Assembly (NCBI RefSeq): GCF_000226955.1
Contig: NZ_AGFU01000005.1
Location: 1-64,000 of the forward strand
Source: Sphingomonas elodea ATCC 31461
GTDB taxonomy: Bacteria > Pseudomonadota > Alphaproteobacteria > Sphingomonadales > Sphingomonadaceae
Length of the DNA: 64,000 nucleotides
Reading direction: 5' to 3'
In this document: positions 36,631 to 44,927 of the stretch, piece by piece
Position numbering within the stretch: the first letter of the stretch is position 1
Layout: each line of letters starts with the position of its first letter
Made by a program: the position numbers and the translations under genes
The notes under the pieces: generated by a model
Databases searched by the model: none
The model's input: the letters and a program-made list of their open reading frames with translations, nothing else
What the model was told of the DNA's origin: nothing

Positions 36631-38031
36631 ATGTTCCGTTCCGCTTTTGCCGCCACCCTGCTGGTCGCCACGCCGGCCGCCGCACAGCAGCTCACCCCCG
36701 ACCAGACCGCCAAGGTCGATGCCATCGTTGCCGAGGCGCTGAAGAGCAGCGGCGTGCCCTCTGCCTCGATCGCGATCGTGCGCGACGGCAAGATCGTTTT
36801 CACCAAGGCCTATGGCGACCAGGGGCCCGGTATCGCCAAGGGCCCGGACGTCAACGCGAAATACCAGATTGCCTCGGTCTCCAAGCAGTTCACTGCCGCC
36901 GCGCTGCTGCTGCTCGAGGACGAAGGCAAGCTGAGCCTCGACGACAAGGTGTCGAAATGGGTGCCGGACGTGACCGACGCCGACAAGATCACCCTCCGCC
37001 AGTTGCTCAGCCACACCGCAGGCCTGCAGGACTATTGGCCGCAGGATTACAGCTTCAAGGCGATGGAGACGGCGGTGACGCCGCAGCAGATCGTCGATCG
37101 CTGGGCGAAGAAGCCGCTCGATTTCGCCCCCGGCACCGCCTGGCAATATTCGAACACCGGCTATGTCGTCGCCGGCATGATCATCGAGAAGGCCTCCGGC
37201 AGGAAGCTGCTCGACTATCTGGAGACCAGGATCTTCAAGCCGCTGGGCATGAAGGCGATCGACCAGGACAAGGCGATCGGCAAGGGCTTTCCGCAAGGCA
37301 CGCACCGCTACGCACTCGGGCCCGTCCGGCCGGCAAAGCCTGCCGCCGATGGCTGGCTGTGGGCGGCCGGCGAACTGGCGATGAGCGCCACCGATCTCGC
37401 CAAGTGGGACGTCGCGCGGATCGACCGCAAGATCCTCGCGCCCGAGGACTGGGCAACCCAAGAAACCGAGGTGAAGCTGATCGACGGCGCACCCACCCGG
37501 TACGGGCTGGGCGTCTCGCTCGGCGAGCATGGCGGCAAGAAGGAAGTTTCGCACGGCGGCGAGGCGGTCGGCTTCCTGTCGAGCAACGTCGTCATCCCGG
37601 AAGAGCGGTTCGCCGTGGTGTCGCTGGTCAACGCGGACTTCGGCGGCGCGCACGACGCCATCGCGCAGGGCATCACCGATCTGCTGCTGCCGGTCGCCAC
37701 GCCCGCAGCCGCGCCGACGCTCGACCAGCAGCGCGACGCCCTCGCCCGCAGGCTGTTCGACCAGCTCCGCGCAGGCACGCCCGACCGCAGCCTGATGACC
37801 GAAGATGCCAATTACTTCTTCGACGCGACCGTCCTGGGCGACTACAGCGCCAGCCTCACCGCGCTGGGCGAGCCGCTTGCCTTCGCCCCCATCGGCAAGG
37901 CGCGGCTGCGCGGCGGCTTCGTCAATCGCAACTATCTGATCCGCTACAAGGATCGCAATCTGGTCGCGGTGACCTATGCCGAGCCCGGCGCCGAGGGCAA
38001 GTTCGAGCAGTTCCTGGTGATGCCGCGATGA
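36631..38031 (+). CDS. Serine hydrolase, class C beta-lactamase/penicillin-binding family
   Basis: The 466-aa periplasmic protein has a signal peptide ending AAAQQ (about residue 20). The catalytic SxxK is in QIASVSKQFTAAALLLL (about 88-91), the Tyr motif is WQYSNTGYV (YSN) and the third motif is HGG in KKEVSHGGEAVGFLS, as usual for class C-like esterases and peptidases. After the catalytic domain (to about 350) a C-terminal extension of unknown role (about 365-466) is present. A true lactamase is unlikely; esterase or D-aminopeptidase roles are possible. The next gene overlaps by four bases. Confidence 0.92.
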   Translation: MFRSAFAATLLVATPAAAQQLTPDQTAKVDAIVAEALKSSGVPSASIAIVRDGKIVFTKAYGDQGPGIAKGPDVNAKYQIASVSKQFTAAALLLLEDEGKLSLDDKVSKWVPDVTDADKITLRQLLSHTAGLQDYWPQDYSFKAMETAVTPQQIVDRWAKKPLDFAPGTAWQYSNTGYVVAGMIIEKASGRKLLDYLETRIFKPLGMKAIDQDKAIGKGFPQGTHRYALGPVRPAKPAADGWLWAAGELAMSATDLAKWDVARIDRKILAPEDWATQETEVKLIDGAPTRYGLGVSLGEHGGKKEVSHGGEAVGFLSSNVVIPEERFAVVSLVNADFGGAHDAIAQGITDLLLPVATPAAAPTLDQQRDALARRLFDQLRAGTPDRSLMTEDANYFFDATVLGDYSASLTALGEPLAFAPIGKARLRGGFVNRNYLIRYKDRNLVAVTYAEPGAEGKFEQFLVMPR

Positions 38032-38660
38032 GCAGCGCCGAGCAGCAGGAAAAGGCCAAGGCCGCGCGCCGCCGCTGGATCACCTTCGGCGAGATCGTCG
38101 GCGTCATCGCGGTCGGCATTTCGGGCCTGACGCTGTGGAACAACTGGAACGATCGCCGCGAGACCAAGGCGGAGCAGGCTGCCACGGCCTCGCGCGCCGC
38201 CACCAAGGCGAGCCGGCTGGTGCTGGTCGCGGGCGAGACGGGCAAGCACGAACTCGCGCTCAAGACCGCCTCGGCCGACCAGACCGTGCAGAGCCAGACC
38301 ATCCTGTTCCCGCCCGCGCTCCAGCTCTCACCCGCCGAAACCACGGGCGAACCGCGCATCGATGCCGGCTGGTTCGAACACGCGCTGATCCGCGTCCGCA
38401 ACGACGCGCATCTGCCGGATGCGAGCCGGGGCGACGAGCGGCTGCCGGTGGTGATCGTCACCCGTTTCCTGGCGGACGGCGAGCCGCACGAGGATGTGGC
38501 GATGTACGATCTCGGCTACAGCATCATCGGCAAGTTCCTCAGCGGTCACAGCCTCACCCTGCGCGGCCTCTCTTTGGTAGCACATGTGAAGCGGGACCAG
38601 GCGGGGGCGAAACTCGATGCGCGGTGGAAGAAGCTGCTGTCCGGCGCGGGGGCGTCCTGA
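38028..38660 (+). CDS. Single-pass membrane protein of unknown function
   Basis: The 210-aa protein starts with a basic cytoplasmic stretch (KAKAARRRW), one transmembrane helix at about 19-41 (FGEIVGVIAVGISGLTLW), then a 165-residue extracytoplasmic domain. The domain contains LVLVAGETGKHELALKTA and WFEHALIRVRNDAHLPDASRGDERLPVVIVTRFLADGE. No family is recognised. Its ATG overlaps the stop of the serine hydrolase gene (ATGA), so the two are co-translated and may function together at the inner-membrane/periplasm interface. Coding support is good. Confidence 0.8.
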   Translation: MSSAEQQEKAKAARRRWITFGEIVGVIAVGISGLTLWNNWNDRRETKAEQAATASRAATKASRLVLVAGETGKHELALKTASADQTVQSQTILFPPALQLSPAETTGEPRIDAGWFEHALIRVRNDAHLPDASRGDERLPVVIVTRFLADGEPHEDVAMYDLGYSIIGKFLSGHSLTLRGLSLVAHVKRDQAGAKLDARWKKLLSGAGAS

Positions 38661-38727
38661 CGACGCTTCCCAAAAATCCATGGCGTCACGGCTAGGCGCG
38701 GGGCATCCCGCGTCTTAGATCAGGCGC

Positions 38728-40122
38728 ATGACGGATCTCAACACGCTCGTTCAGCCCGATCGCGGCCAGGCCGCTCGCACCATCCACATCATCGATGCCA
38801 AGGGCTATGACGCCTGGCTCGCGGCCCAGCCGCCGCGCCACCGCGCCGCCGCCGCCGCGCAGAAGCTCAGCGGCTCGGCCTTTTCCAGCGCGATCCTGCC
38901 GGGCGACGCGCCCGAGGACTGGTCGGTCGTCTCGGTCGTCGCCAGTGTCGAGAAACTTGGCCCCTGGTGCCTCGCCAAGCTGGCCGAAACGCTCCCCGAG
39001 GGCAGCTACCGCGTCGACGGCGTGGAACCCGGCAAGGCAATCTACGGCTGGCTCGTCGCCCAGTACAGGTTCGATCGCTACAAAAAGGCCGATCCCAAGA
39101 CGCAGGGCCCGCGCGTACTGCTCACCGCCGACCCGGTGAAGATGGAGGAGGCGGTGCGCATGGCCGCCGTCACCTTCAAGCTCCGCGACCGGATCAACAC
39201 AGGCGCGAATGACATGAGCCCGGCCGATCTGGAAGCCGCCGGTGCCGATCTCGCCAAGGCGTACGGCGCCACCTTCACGGTGGTGAAGGGCGACGAGCTG
39301 AAGCAGGGCTATGGCATGCTCCACGCGGTCGGCCAGGCCGCCGGCAAGGGCCGCGAGCCGCGGCTGATCGAGCTAGAATGGGGCAACCCCGAGCATCCGC
39401 GCATCGCGATCATCGGCAAGGGCGTGTGCTTCGACAGCGGCGGGCTCGACATCAAGCCCGCCGCCGGCATGCGGCTGATGAAGAAGGACATGGGCGGTGC
39501 CGCCCACGCCCTCGCGCTCGCCGAACTGGTGATGCAGAACAAGCTGCCGGTGCGCCTCCACATGCTCGTCCCCGCCGTCGAGAACTCGATCTCGGGCGAG
39601 GCGACGCGGCCGGGCGACGTGATGATCTCGCGCAAGGGCATCACCGTCGAGAACAGCAACACCGATGCCGAAGGTCGCCTGATCCTGGGCGACGCGTTGA
39701 CCAAGGCGGAAGAGAAGAACCCGGAGCTGGTGTTCGACTTCGCGACGCTCACCGGTGCCGCGCGCGTCGCGCTGGGGGCCGACCTCCAGGCGCTGTTCTC
39801 GAACGACGATACCCTTGCGGCGGAAATCCTCGCGGCCGGCGAGGAAGAGGCGGACCCGATCTGGCGGATGCCGCTCTACGATCCGTACAAGGATCTGCTG
39901 AAGTCCGACGTGGCGGACATGGTCAATGCGGCGGAAGGCCCGTTCGGCGGCGCCATCACCGCAGCCCTGTTCCTCAAGGAATTCGTGCCGGCCAAGGCCC
40001 AATGGGCCCATTTCGACATCTTCTGCTGGAACGGCAGCGCCAAGCCGGGCCGGCCCAAGGGCGCCGAGGCGGTCAGCCTGCGCGCCACCTGGAAGGTGCT
40101 CAAGGACCGCTACGGCGGATGA
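38728..40122 (+). CDS. Leucyl aminopeptidase family (M17) metallopeptidase
   Basis: The 464-aa cytosolic aminopeptidase has the catalytic M17 C-terminal domain. IGKGVCFDSGGLDIKPAAGMRLMKKDMGGAAHAL provides metal ligands and the catalytic Lys, and NTDAEGRLILGDAL is the family signature with the second catalytic region. The N-terminal domain is shorter and divergent from E. coli PepA, as in the PepB-like branch. It removes N-terminal residues from peptides in protein turnover. The 3' end overlaps the convergent GGDEF-EAL gene by 23 bases. Confidence 0.95.
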   Translation: MTDLNTLVQPDRGQAARTIHIIDAKGYDAWLAAQPPRHRAAAAAQKLSGSAFSSAILPGDAPEDWSVVSVVASVEKLGPWCLAKLAETLPEGSYRVDGVEPGKAIYGWLVAQYRFDRYKKADPKTQGPRVLLTADPVKMEEAVRMAAVTFKLRDRINTGANDMSPADLEAAGADLAKAYGATFTVVKGDELKQGYGMLHAVGQAAGKGREPRLIELEWGNPEHPRIAIIGKGVCFDSGGLDIKPAAGMRLMKKDMGGAAHALALAELVMQNKLPVRLHMLVPAVENSISGEATRPGDVMISRKGITVENSNTDAEGRLILGDALTKAEEKNPELVFDFATLTGAARVALGADLQALFSNDDTLAAEILAAGEEEADPIWRMPLYDPYKDLLKSDVADMVNAAEGPFGGAITAALFLKEFVPAKAQWAHFDIFCWNGSAKPGRPKGAEAVSLRATWKVLKDRYGG

Positions 40123-42067
40123 GCGCTGCGGCCGCCGGCGGCATCGTGCCGTCGGCGAGCCACAGCTCGACCTCGTCCTTGGCCATCGGGCGTCCGAACA
40201 GATAGCCCTGCCCTTCCGCGCAGCCTAGCGCACGCAGCATTTCGGCCGTCTCCAGCGTCTCGATGCCCTCGGCGACGACCGGCATGTCCAGCGTGCCGGC
40301 CAGTCCCAGGATCGCCCGCACGATGCGCAACGCCTCGCGATCCTCGGCCAGCGTATCGACGAACGACCGATCGATCTTGATCTTGTCGAACGGCAGCATC
40401 CGCAGGTGCTGGATCGACGCATAGCCGGTCCCGAAATCGTCGAGCGCCAGCTGCACGCCCTGGTTTTTCAACGATTCGATCGCGTTCTGCACCTTCTCGG
40501 CATCGACGATCAGCGCATTTTCGGTGATCTCCACCGTCAGCCGCTGGGCCGGGAAACCGGTGCGGGCAAGCACGGACAGGATCTTGTGGCTCAGCCAGTC
40601 GTCGCGCAGCTGGCCGGGCGAGATGTTGATCGCGATGCTGACCGGTGCCGGCCATTCGCGCATGTCGAGGCAGGCACGATCGAGCAGGTCGAGCATCAGC
40701 GTGTTGAGCAAGCCGCATTCCTCGGCGATCGGGATGAACTGGTCCGGGCCGATCTCCGCCCCCTCCCTCCGCCAGCGGGCGAGCAACTCGAATCCGGAAA
40801 CGCGGCCGGTGCGCAGGTCGACGATCGGCTGGTAGCGCGGGTAGAAACGCCCCTCGTCGAGGGAAGCGCGCATCTCCGCCTCGATCGTCGAGCGGCGGCG
40901 GATCTCCGCGTCCATCTGCGCGGCGAAGGCGCAATAGCAGCCACGCCCCGCTTCCTTCGCCTGGTAGAGCGCCACGTCGGCGCGGCGCATCAGGGTGTCG
41001 GCGTCGCCCGCATCGTCCGGGAACAGCGCGATGCCGACGCTGGCGCCGATATGATGCATGCGCTCGTCGATCAGGAACGGCCGGGCGACCTCGCGCACGA
41101 TGGCGTGGGCGATGGCGCGCACCCGGTCCACCTCGCCCTCCGTATAGGGAAGCGAGATGGCGAATTCGTCGCCGCCCAGCCGATAGCTGCGGCCGCTCTC
41201 CCCCACCACCCAGCGCAGCCGACCTGCGACCGCACGCAGCAGCTGGTCGCCGATCGGATGGCCGTACACGTCGTTGACCGACTTGAACCGGTCGAGATCG
41301 ACCAGCATCAGGCCGAAGCGGGCAGGCTCGGCGCGGCGCAGATACTCGGCCAGCGCGCGGCGATTGGGCAGGCCGGTCAGCGGGTCGTGATAGGCGAGCC
41401 GGTGCGCGCGCTGCTCGGCCAGCTTGGCGCGGCGTTGGCCTGCGGCCATTTCGGCGCGCGACGCCAGCACCTCCACGAACACCGTGTGGCTTGCGCCGAA
41501 CATCCGCAGCACCACCGCGGACACCAGGATGATGTTGCCCCCCAGTCCGACCAGGAACCAGTCGCCGGACGCGAGCAGACATGCGACGACCGGATAGGCG
41601 CCGCAGCCCATCACCAGCCACGCCGCGATCGGGAAGGTCTGCAAACAATAGCAGCAGGTGATCGCGCCGATGAAGATGTAGAGCGCGATCGAGGTCCGCC
41701 GCGCCAGATCGACCTCGAAGAACAGCACCAGCGCCCAGCCGCCATAGGCGAGGCTGAGGATCGCGGCCGCGATGATCGTGCCGTTCAGATATCGCCGGAT
41801 GCGCCGGAGGCTGGGTACCATATCCCGCCGCCGGCGAAGCCAGAGGAAACTCCGCACCGCCGCCGCCACCCCCAGCAGGGCCGGCGCCACCACGCTGAGT
41901 CGCGGCGATACCGACCCGTAGGACGCAAAACCGAGGAACACCGCGTCCAGGAAGACGAGGGTATACATCAGCGGGATCTGCTGCCCCAGCACCCGATATT
42001 GTTCGGTCAGGATGGCTCTGTCGAGCTTGGTCCTTCCCGATCGGACGAGGTTGATCCGGTGCAGCAT
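40100..42067 (-). CDS. Membrane GGDEF-EAL c-di-GMP protein
   Basis: The 655-aa protein has five to six transmembrane helices in residues about 30-190, a short coiled-coil (about 200-222), then GGDEF (about 222-385) and EAL (about 395-640) domains. The GGDEF motif is intact (RLGGDEF, 297-302), after HDPLTGLPNRR and VDLDRFKSVNDVYGH. The EAL motif is ELL, a common active variant, with VEITENALI, DDFGTGYAS and AEGIETLE present, so both activities are possible. The ATG at 42067 is preferred; a TTG at 42097 would give a longer form. It converges on and overlaps the aminopeptidase gene by 23 bases. Confidence 0.94.
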   Translation of the reverse strand: MLHRINLVRSGRTKLDRAILTEQYRVLGQQIPLMYTLVFLDAVFLGFASYGSVSPRLSVVAPALLGVAAAVRSFLWLRRRRDMVPSLRRIRRYLNGTIIAAAILSLAYGGWALVLFFEVDLARRTSIALYIFIGAITCCYCLQTFPIAAWLVMGCGAYPVVACLLASGDWFLVGLGGNIILVSAVVLRMFGASHTVFVEVLASRAEMAAGQRRAKLAEQRAHRLAYHDPLTGLPNRRALAEYLRRAEPARFGLMLVDLDRFKSVNDVYGHPIGDQLLRAVAGRLRWVVGESGRSYRLGGDEFAISLPYTEGEVDRVRAIAHAIVREVARPFLIDERMHHIGASVGIALFPDDAGDADTLMRRADVALYQAKEAGRGCYCAFAAQMDAEIRRRSTIEAEMRASLDEGRFYPRYQPIVDLRTGRVSGFELLARWRREGAEIGPDQFIPIAEECGLLNTLMLDLLDRACLDMREWPAPVSIAINISPGQLRDDWLSHKILSVLARTGFPAQRLTVEITENALIVDAEKVQNAIESLKNQGVQLALDDFGTGYASIQHLRMLPFDKIKIDRSFVDTLAEDREALRIVRAILGLAGTLDMPVVAEGIETLETAEMLRALGCAEGQGYLFGRPMAKDEVELWLADGTMPPAAAALIRRSGP

Positions 42068-42105
42068 GGAGGCCTTGTAGCGCGAGACCCCCGCCAAGTG
42101 GTTAA

Positions 42106-42858
42106 CTACCCAACCGCAATATGCGCTGCCGCCTCAATGATCGGCACGAATTTCTCGGCCGTAAGGCTGGCACCGCCGACCAGGGCCCCGTCGACGTCCT
42201 CCACGGCGAGGATCGCGGCGGCATTGGCAGCGCTGACCGAGCCGCCATAGAGGATGCGCATGTCGTTGGCGGAAGCGCCGATCATGCCGCGCAGCTTGGC
42301 GCGGATGATCGCGTGCATGGTCGCGATCTCGTCCAGCGTCGGCGTCTTGCCGGTGCCGATCGCCCAGCGCGGCTCATAGGCGATGGTCAGCCAATCGGGC
42401 GCGGCACCGTCGGGCAGCGACTTCTCGATCTGCGACTGGACGATGCGCTCGGCGCGGCCGGCATCGTGCTCGGCCTCGGTCTCGCCGCAGCACAGGATCA
42501 CGCCCAGCCCGTGTCGGCGCGCCGCGGCCGCCTTCGCCCAGGCATGGTGGCTGGTCTCGGACTGGTCGGCACGGCGCTCGGAATGGCCGACGATCACCAC
42601 CCTTGCGCCGGCCTCCGCCAGCATCTGCGCGGAAACGCAGCCGGTATGCGCGCCGAAATCATTCTCGTGGACATCCTGCGCGCCGATCGTGAAGTCGCCC
42701 GCAAGCTCGGCCGCCGCGGCGATCAGCGTGAAGGGCACGCACAACAGCGTATCGACCTGCGGGTGCGCCCGTGCGGCGGCGACGATCGCATCGATCTCCA
42801 CCAGGTGCGACCGCATCCCGTGCATCTTCCAGTTTCCAGCCACCAGTTTCCGACGCAT
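42106..42858 (-). CDS. tpiA: Triosephosphate isomerase
   Basis: The 250-aa TIM-barrel enzyme interconverts dihydroxyacetone phosphate and glyceraldehyde 3-phosphate. The catalytic Lys is in AGNWKMHG, the His in VIVGHSERR, and the Glu in IAYEPRWAIGTGKTPT followed by the flexible loop. The phosphate-binding LYGGSVSAANA and GALVGGASL complete the site. The sequence is divergent in places but all catalytic residues are kept. The start at 42858 is five bases after GGGAG; an adjacent ATG at 42861 is also possible. It is divergent from ppiD. Confidence 0.96.
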   Translation of the reverse strand: MRRKLVAGNWKMHGMRSHLVEIDAIVAAARAHPQVDTLLCVPFTLIAAAAELAGDFTIGAQDVHENDFGAHTGCVSAQMLAEAGARVVIVGHSERRADQSETSHHAWAKAAAARRHGLGVILCCGETEAEHDAGRAERIVQSQIEKSLPDGAAPDWLTIAYEPRWAIGTGKTPTLDEIATMHAIIRAKLRGMIGASANDMRILYGGSVSAANAAAILAVEDVDGALVGGASLTAEKFVPIIEAAAHIAVG

Positions 42859-42977
42859 CATCACTCCCCATCTTGTTTCCGCTCGGGCGATACCGATTGC
42901 GCGGCGCGGCACAAGCTTGAAGGTGGACGGACACCGCCCTAAAGCGTGGCCCAAATTCCTCGAACGAACGGCTCTCC

Positions 42978-44927
42978 ATGCTCAACGCCTTCCGGAACTT
43001 CACCAAGTCGCGCTACGGCCTGATCATCGTCTTCATCTTCCTGGGCCTGCTCGCGATCGCCTTTGCGGCGAGTGACGTCACCGGCATGCGCCAGGGGATC
43101 AGTGGGGCGAACAGCGGCACGCTGGCGACGGTGGGCGGTCAGGACGTGACCGAGCGCGAGGTGCGCGACCGGATCGACCGCATCCTCCGCAACGCCCAGG
43201 CCCAGCGCCAGCCGCTGACGATGGCGCAACTGCTGGCGCAGGGCGGGTTCGAGGCCGCGCTGAACGACACGATCAAACAGGCGGCGCTCCATGCCTTCGC
43301 CAACCAGAACGGCATGGCTGTCGGCAAGAAGCTGATCGACAGCGAGATCGCGAACAATTCGCAGTTCGCCGGCATGGACGGCAAGTTCAGCCAGGAAACC
43401 TTCGAGTCGCTGCTCGCCCAGAACCGGATCAATCCGGCCCAGTTCCGCGACAGCATGACGACGCAGCGCTACGCGGTGTGGCTGGTCGGCCCCGTCGCGC
43501 TCCCGGCCCCTGCCCCGGCCGGCGTGGTCACCCCCTATGTCGCGACACTGCTCGAGCGCCGCACCGGCATCGTCGGCTTCGTCCAGTCGCTGGCGATGGA
43601 TCCCGGCCCCGCGCCAGACGCCAATACGCTTGCCGGCTATTATGCGCAGAACCGCAGCCGCTACATGGTGCCGGAGCGCCGCATCGTCCGCTTCGCCCTT
43701 GCCCAGCCCGAGACGTTGAAGGCCCAGGCCACCCCGACCGAGGCCGAGATCGCCGCTGCCTACAAGAAGGACGCCGCCAAATACGCCGCCAGTGAGAAGC
43801 GCGGGCTGCAGCTGGTCCAGGCGATCAGCCAGTCCGTCGCGGCCAAGGTCGCAGCGGCTGCCAAGGGCGGTGACCTCGCCGCCGCCGCCAAGGCCGCGGG
43901 CCTGGAGGCCCGCACCATCGACGCGGCCGACAAGGCCGGGATCGCCAAGCAGGTTTCCGCGCCGTTCGCCGATGCCGCCTTCGCCGCCCCCGCCACCGGC
44001 CTGCAGGGTCCGGTGCAGCTCGGCGGCGCCTGGTTCGTCTACCGCGTGAGCAAGGTCGAGAATATCGCCGCGCGCAGCCTGGACCAGGTCCGTACCGAGC
44101 TGGTCGACGAAGTAAGCAAGCGCAAGCTCGCCGCCCTGATGGCCGATCTGCGCCAGTCGATCGAGGATGGCGTCGGCGACGGCGCCACCTTCGAGGAGGC
44201 CGCCGCCAAGGCGAAGCTCAGCATCGCCAGCACCTCGGCGCTGACCGCCGCCGGCACCAACCCGGACCAGGCCGACGCCCAGCCCGACGCCACGACCGCG
44301 GCGATCATGAAGGCCGGTTTCGGCTTCGAACAGGCCGGCGACGAGCCCCAGGTGATCCCCGTCGGCCAGGACGGCGGCTTCGCGCTCGTCTCGCTGGACA
44401 AGATCGTGCCGGCGGCCCCCCGCCCGCTCGCCCAGATCACCGACAAGGTGAAGGCCGACTATCTGCTCGACCAGGCACTCGCCAAGGCGCGCACCGCCGC
44501 CACCGCGATGCTGCCCAAGCTGCAGAAGGGCGTGCCGATGGCGCAGGCACTGACCGAAGTGGGCGCCACCAAGGGCGCGCCGCCCAAGCCGTTCGACTTC
44601 AAGCGGAGCGAACTGCGCGGCAAGGAGAACTTCATCCAGATGGCGTTCGACATGCCGGCCAAGACCGCCCGCCTTGTCGAGGCACCCAACCGCGCCGGCT
44701 ATTACGTCGTCTATGTCGACACGATCCAGGCCGGCAATCCGGCGGCCGATCCGCAGGGCCCGCAGATCCTGCAGTCGATCACCCAGGCTCTCGGCCAGCT
44801 GAGCGCGCAGGAATATGAGAACCAGTTCGCCGCGTCGGTCGTCAGCGCGCTCAAGGTCCGTCGCAACGAAGCGGCGATCGCCCGGCTGCGGGCCGATCTG
44901 CAGCGCCAGGGCGCCGGCGGCCAGTGA
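42978..44927 (+). CDS. PpiD-like periplasmic folding factor (SurA_N/parvulin family)
   Basis: The 649-aa protein is anchored by one N-terminal helix (about 13-31: YGLIIVFIFLGLLAIAFAA) and has a SurA-like N-terminal chaperone region (about 45-200, with GGQDVTEREV and GGFEAALNDTIKQAALHAFANQNGMAVGKK). A parvulin-type domain is expected around 230-380. I do not see the usual parvulin core (HILV, GGDLG): the stretch reads KGGDLAAAAKAAGLEARTIDAADKAG, so isomerase activity is doubtful and a chaperone role is more likely. The trpE start overlaps the stop by four bases (GTGA). Confidence 0.88.
   Translation: MLNAFRNFTKSRYGLIIVFIFLGLLAIAFAASDVTGMRQGISGANSGTLATVGGQDVTEREVRDRIDRILRNAQAQRQPLTMAQLLAQGGFEAALNDTIKQAALHAFANQNGMAVGKKLIDSEIANNSQFAGMDGKFSQETFESLLAQNRINPAQFRDSMTTQRYAVWLVGPVALPAPAPAGVVTPYVATLLERRTGIVGFVQSLAMDPGPAPDANTLAGYYAQNRSRYMVPERRIVRFALAQPETLKAQATPTEAEIAAAYKKDAAKYAASEKRGLQLVQAISQSVAAKVAAAAKGGDLAAAAKAAGLEARTIDAADKAGIAKQVSAPFADAAFAAPATGLQGPVQLGGAWFVYRVSKVENIAARSLDQVRTELVDEVSKRKLAALMADLRQSIEDGVGDGATFEEAAAKAKLSIASTSALTAAGTNPDQADAQPDATTAAIMKAGFGFEQAGDEPQVIPVGQDGGFALVSLDKIVPAAPRPLAQITDKVKADYLLDQALAKARTAATAMLPKLQKGVPMAQALTEVGATKGAPPKPFDFKRSELRGKENFIQMAFDMPAKTARLVEAPNRAGYYVVYVDTIQAGNPAADPQGPQILQSITQALGQLSAQEYENQFAASVVSALKVRRNEAAIARLRADLQRQGAGGQ

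Noticed and set aside
36631-38031. Antibiotic-resistance beta-lactamase (AmpC)
   Set aside because: The SxxK, YSN and HGG motifs are shared by many esterases and peptidases of the family. The C-terminal extension and HGG instead of KTG argue against a true AmpC.
42862-42954. Longer tpiA start at 42954
   Set aside because: The extra N-terminal residues are not part of the family, and GGGAG lies just before the ATGs at 42861/42858.
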